This document shows positions 4,506 through 5,109 of a DNA stretch of 5,109 nt, piece after piece. The stretch covers positions 1-5,109 of the forward strand of contig CAUJGI010000349.1 in NCBI GenBank assembly GCA_963169155.1. The letters run 5' to 3'. The position numbers were made by a program, and so were the translations under genes. This stretch comes from Chloroflexota bacterium. Its GTDB lineage: Bacteria; Chloroflexota; Anaerolineae; Promineifilales; Promineifilaceae. Each line of letters begins with the position of its first letter. Position 1 is the stretch's first letter. The notes under the pieces were generated by a model. That model made no database searches. It saw nothing but the letters and a program-made list of their open reading frames with translations, and was not told where the DNA came from.

Positions 4506-5006
4506 ATGAAGATTCATCGTTTGTCGGAACAGCTTGCCTCCCAAATTGCCGCCGGGGAAGTGGTGGAACGGCCGTCCTCCGTCGTCAAAGAGCTGGTGGA
4601 AAACGCCATCGATGCGGGGGCCACCACCATCAACATCGATGTGCGCCACGGCGGGCGGGAGAGCATTCAGATCGCCGACAATGGCCAGGGGATTGCCGCC
4701 GAGGACGTCGAAACGGCCTTCCTGCGCCATGCCACCTCCAAGCTGCAAACCATCGACGACTTAAACGCCATTCGCACTCTGGGCTTTCGCGGCGAGGCCC
4801 TGGCCGCAATCGCGGCTGTGAGCCAGCTCACCATTGTCTCCCGCGCCGAGGGGGCCGACGCGGGCACGCGGCTGGTGCTGGAAGCGGGTCTGGTGGTGAA
4901 CCGCGAGACGGTGGGTGCGCCGCAGGGCACGGTCATAGCCTTGGAGAATCTGTTTTACAACGTGCCCGCCCGCCTGATTTTGTTGACAACGGCCGCTACT
5001 GAATAG
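4506..5006 (+). CDS. mutL: DNA mismatch repair protein MutL, N-terminal ATPase part, ended by an in-frame TAG
   Basis: 166 residues read before TAG at 5004-5006; complete MutL is roughly 550-650. The GHKL ATPase motifs are intact: QIAAGEVVERP (13-23), catalytic Glu29 and metal-binding Asn33 in KELVENAIDAGA (28-39), DNGQG (58-62), the ATP-lid region FLRHATSK (72-79), LGFRGEAL (92-99), GT at 140-141, and LFYNVPAR (149-156). MutL couples MutS mismatch recognition to strand excision. The start matches the family start exactly. After PAR the sequence drifts: LILLTTAATE where the family usually has a K/N-F-L-K-type stretch, then the stop. Since homology continues in the same frame past the stop, this is a broken or misread gene rather than a natural short protein. 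If the stop is real, the product lacks part of the transducer domain and the whole C-terminal dimerisation domain and would not support repair. Confidence 0.93.
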   Translation: MKIHRLSEQLASQIAAGEVVERPSSVVKELVENAIDAGATTINIDVRHGGRESIQIADNGQGIAAEDVETAFLRHATSKLQTIDDLNAIRTLGFRGEALAAIAAVSQLTIVSRAEGADAGTRLVLEAGLVVNRETVGAPQGTVIALENLFYNVPARLILLTTAATE

Positions 5007-5109
5007 CGGCTCATCGTTGATTTTGTGACCCGCTACGCCCTGGCCTACCCCCTAATCCGCTTCCGCCTGGCAGACTAGGGCCGTATCTCCTTCCAAAGCA
5101 GCGGCAGCG
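5007..5109 (+). pseudogene. mutL: Continuation of mutL in the same frame, with a second TAG; runs off the window
   Basis: Translating on in frame after the first TAG gives RLIVDFVTRYALAYPLIRFRLAD (5007-5075), TAG at 5076-5078, then GRISFQSSGS to the edge. This is clearly the MutL transducer domain (VTRYALAYP and the D-x-GR turn are typical), with no frameshift. Two nonsense codons in 75 bases imply nonsense mutations, poor sequence at a contig end, or, much less likely, amber recoding. Confidence 0.8.

Noticed and set aside
5004..5078. Reassignment of TAG to an amino acid
   Set aside because: Only mutL shows it, at the window edge, together with other odd substitutions. The membrane protein gene ending at 460 uses TAG as an ordinary stop, though reading through would add only five codons after it before TGA. 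Amber recoding is not established for this kind of bacterium as far as I know.

Overview
The window looks like accessory-poor chromosomal DNA from a Chloroflexota bacterium, most likely of the Anaerolineae or Ardenticatenia type. This is an inference from style, not from a marker gene. The clues are a fairly high GC content, a secreted protein with a Thr/Pro-rich linker, an ECF sigma factor paired with a cysteine-free membrane anti-sigma protein, and a palindromic octamer (ACGGCCGT) scattered through the genes. The odd length and the disturbed last 130 bases suggest it may be a whole contig, with the right edge at a contig end.

Layout, left to right. Positions 1-411 (+) hold the C-terminal part of a DUF3048/YerB-like protein. 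It converges, across a perfect 15-bp hairpin (417-450), on a minus-strand two-gene operon (460-1748). That operon encodes two membrane-anchored paralogues whose start and stop codons overlap as ATGA. Upstream of the operon lie a G-rich repeat with a quadruplex motif (1759-1817), a rho-independent terminator (1835-1869) and a minus-strand tRNA-Leu(CAA) (1946-2027). The tRNA has a near-consensus sigma-70 promoter (2049-2077).

Divergent from the tRNA, on the plus strand, are an ECF sigma factor (2167-2760), its probable transmembrane anti-sigma factor (2862-3872) and, 9 nt later, a zinc-ribbon Nudix hydrolase (3882-4397). After a hairpin repeat, mutL starts at 4506 from an extended -10 promoter so close to the ATG that the mRNA should be almost leaderless. 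The mutL frame is interrupted by TAG at 5004-5006 and again at 5076-5078. MutL-like sequence continues in the same frame past both stops to the window edge.

The sigma, anti-sigma and Nudix genes probably form one envelope-responsive unit: the anti-sigma holds the sigma factor at the membrane through its short cytoplasmic N-terminus and senses through a long acidic external segment. The most striking non-coding pattern is that every gap between transcription units carries a different inverted-repeat element. Two of these flank the sigma gene and have arms made of tandem 7-mers; one before mutL has arms made of tandem 10-mers.
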